From a bacterium (GTDB lineage: Bacteria > Hydrothermota > DG-26 > JAUXAN01): a stretch of DNA of 40,660 nucleotides. Each line of letters starts with the position of its first letter. The first letter of the stretch is position 1. Below are positions 39,682-40,660 of this stretch, piece by piece. The stretch spans positions 1-40,660 of the forward strand of contig JAUXAN010000022.1 of the NCBI GenBank assembly GCA_030619885.1. The letters run 5' to 3'. The notes beneath the pieces were generated by a model that saw only the letters and a list, made by a program, of their open reading frames with translations, had not been told where the DNA came from and made no database searches. The position numbers and the translations under genes were made by a program.

Positions 39682-40660
39682 TCAGAAAATCACAACCTTC
39701 CCTGTTTTTCTCTGGTAAGGTGATTCTAACTTGTAAAAATAGATTCCCTTCCTTTCGGGTTTAAAAGGAATCTTGTAAGAGCCAGAGAAATATTCACCAT
39801 GTAAAGGCACAGAAATAACTCGCCCTGCTATATCGTAAATCTTTAAAGAAATCCTACTTTTTTCAGGAAGGGAAAATTTGAAAGTGACTTTACCTTTTGC
39901 AGGTGAATTGACTGAGAAAGAGAATTTATCAATATCAATATTTGTAAAGCATTCTTCAATACCAACAGTATTTGCAACAAAAGAATAATAGTTTGCAGGT
40001 GCACCTGACGGGTCAGTGGATTCACGCTGGAGTATGTCCTTTGCATAAATATAGTATTTTACGCTGTCATTCGGTAAAAAAACATAAGGTATCTCTCCGT
40101 AATACCAGTTTTCTGTGCCTGCTATCATCTCAGTGAAAAACCATGCAGGGTCTTCTGTTCTTTTGAAATACAGAATAACAGAATCAACCGCATAATCATC
40201 CATAACCTTGGTATAAACAGGGAAAGGACCAGCATAACTTGTATCACTCCACACAGTTGTGGAATCAATAAATGGCGGAGTGACCATCTTTATAAGCCAA
40301 ACATCGTCCATACCTGCACCAAACGACCTTGTCTCTCCTGCAACAATATACCCCCCATCAGAAGTCTGTTGCACTGACTCGCCTATATCATCATTTGTCT
40401 CTCCGTAAGTCTTTGTCCAGAGTGTATCACCTGAGGAGTTAGTTTTTATAAGCCATACATCAGCCTTACCTGCACCGAACGAACCTGTCCATCCTGCAAT
40501 GATGTATCCAGCATCAGTAGTCTGTTGAACTGAATAGCCACAATCGGCACTGTCTCCTCCATAAGTCTTTGTCCACAGGGTATCACCTAATGAATCTGTT
40601 TTTATAAGCCAAACATCATTCCCACCTGCACCGAACGAATATGTATTTCCTGCAATGATG
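39682..40660 (-). CDS. Secreted repeat protein with T9SS-like sorting domain, 5' end outside
   Basis: The frame is open to the window edge, so the start lies beyond 40660. The visible N-terminal part is a tandem repeat of about 50 residues: GYIIAGWTGSFGAGKADVWL, IKTNSSGDTLWTKTYG, then SVQQTSDG. Its period appears in DNA at about 150 bases. A linker domain (FIDSTTVWSDTSYAGPFPVY) and a beta region follow. The last ~75 residues are a type-A C-terminal sorting domain: FSLPEKSRISLKIYDIAGRV, GIYFYKLE and final GKVVIF. Such domains direct secretion by type IX systems in the FCB group. The repeats suggest an extracellular beta-propeller-like fold; the function is unknown. Confidence 0.82.
   Translation of the reverse strand, partial: IIAGNTYSFGAGGNDVWLIKTDSLGDTLWTKTYGGDSADCGYSVQQTTDAGYIIAGWTGSFGAGKADVWLIKTNSSGDTLWTKTYGETNDDIGESVQQTSDGGYIVAGETRSFGAGMDDVWLIKMVTPPFIDSTTVWSDTSYAGPFPVYTKVMDDYAVDSVILYFKRTEDPAWFFTEMIAGTENWYYGEIPYVFLPNDSVKYYIYAKDILQRESTDPSGAPANYYSFVANTVGIEECFTNIDIDKFSFSVNSPAKGKVTFKFSLPEKSRISLKIYDIAGRVISVPLHGEYFSGSYKIPFKPERKGIYFYKLESPYQRKTGKVVIF

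Overview
The window reads as an AT-rich bacterial chromosome segment. It has Gram-negative envelope genes (RlpA, TolC/MacA/MacB, beta-barrel proteins, a Spy-like periplasmic protein) mixed with core housekeeping genes. Several families point to a lineage near candidate division WOR-3/Stahlbacteria or a related FCB-side phylum: two GWxTD-type proteins, a PorV/FadL-like outer membrane protein, a repeat protein with a type-A (T9SS-like) C-terminal sorting domain, an archaeal-type phosphoglycerate mutase and SelA/SelB. This placement is inference from family content; no marker gene settles it.

Layout. 1-281 is a hairpin-rich, gene-free start. 282-3279 (+) holds apgM, rlpA, an ECF sigma factor and a zinc-finger anti-sigma domain that reads in frame into an Hsp20 chaperone. 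3280-3819 holds a hairpin, a doubtful zinc-ribbon ORF and a decayed GxxExxY cassette. 3820-9811 (-) holds a GGDEF-PilZ diguanylate cyclase and the operon lysC-asd-GWxTD-GWxTD. 9944-15122 (+) holds a CsgG-like lipoprotein-type protein, a PorV/FadL-like protein, endonuclease IV and an unknown beta-barrel protein. 15188-20001 (+) is the run CNB protein-pilT-selA-selB. 20210-20696 is a RHH/RelE toxin-antitoxin pair, followed by about 760 bases with only a decayed retropepsin-like fragment. 21459-25739 (-) is PAC2-ybbR-tsaD-acyl-CoA dehydrogenase-xseB. 25946-28706 has an MFS transporter facing guaA. 28885-34112 (-) is tolC-macA-macB plus a truncated gene. 34247-35815 (-) is a second ECF sigma/anti-sigma module with a Spy-like protein. 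From 35816 to the end lies an accessory zone of repeats, a PIN toxin pair, a P-loop kinase-like protein, an HNH protein, two small membrane proteins and the 3' end of a secreted repeat protein.

How the parts fit. Both sigma modules are read by short zinc-finger anti-sigma domains with the same Cys/His spacing. One is soluble and joined to a cytosolic chaperone. The other is membrane-anchored and sits beside a periplasmic Spy-like protein and an efflux operon. Several promoters place the -10 box only 5-8 bases before the start codon (apgM, the cyclase, lysC, PAC2, MFS), suggesting leaderless mRNAs are common here. Small hairpin and inverted-repeat elements of several families lie between genes and sometimes form gene ends. 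No tRNA, rRNA or CRISPR array was recognised.
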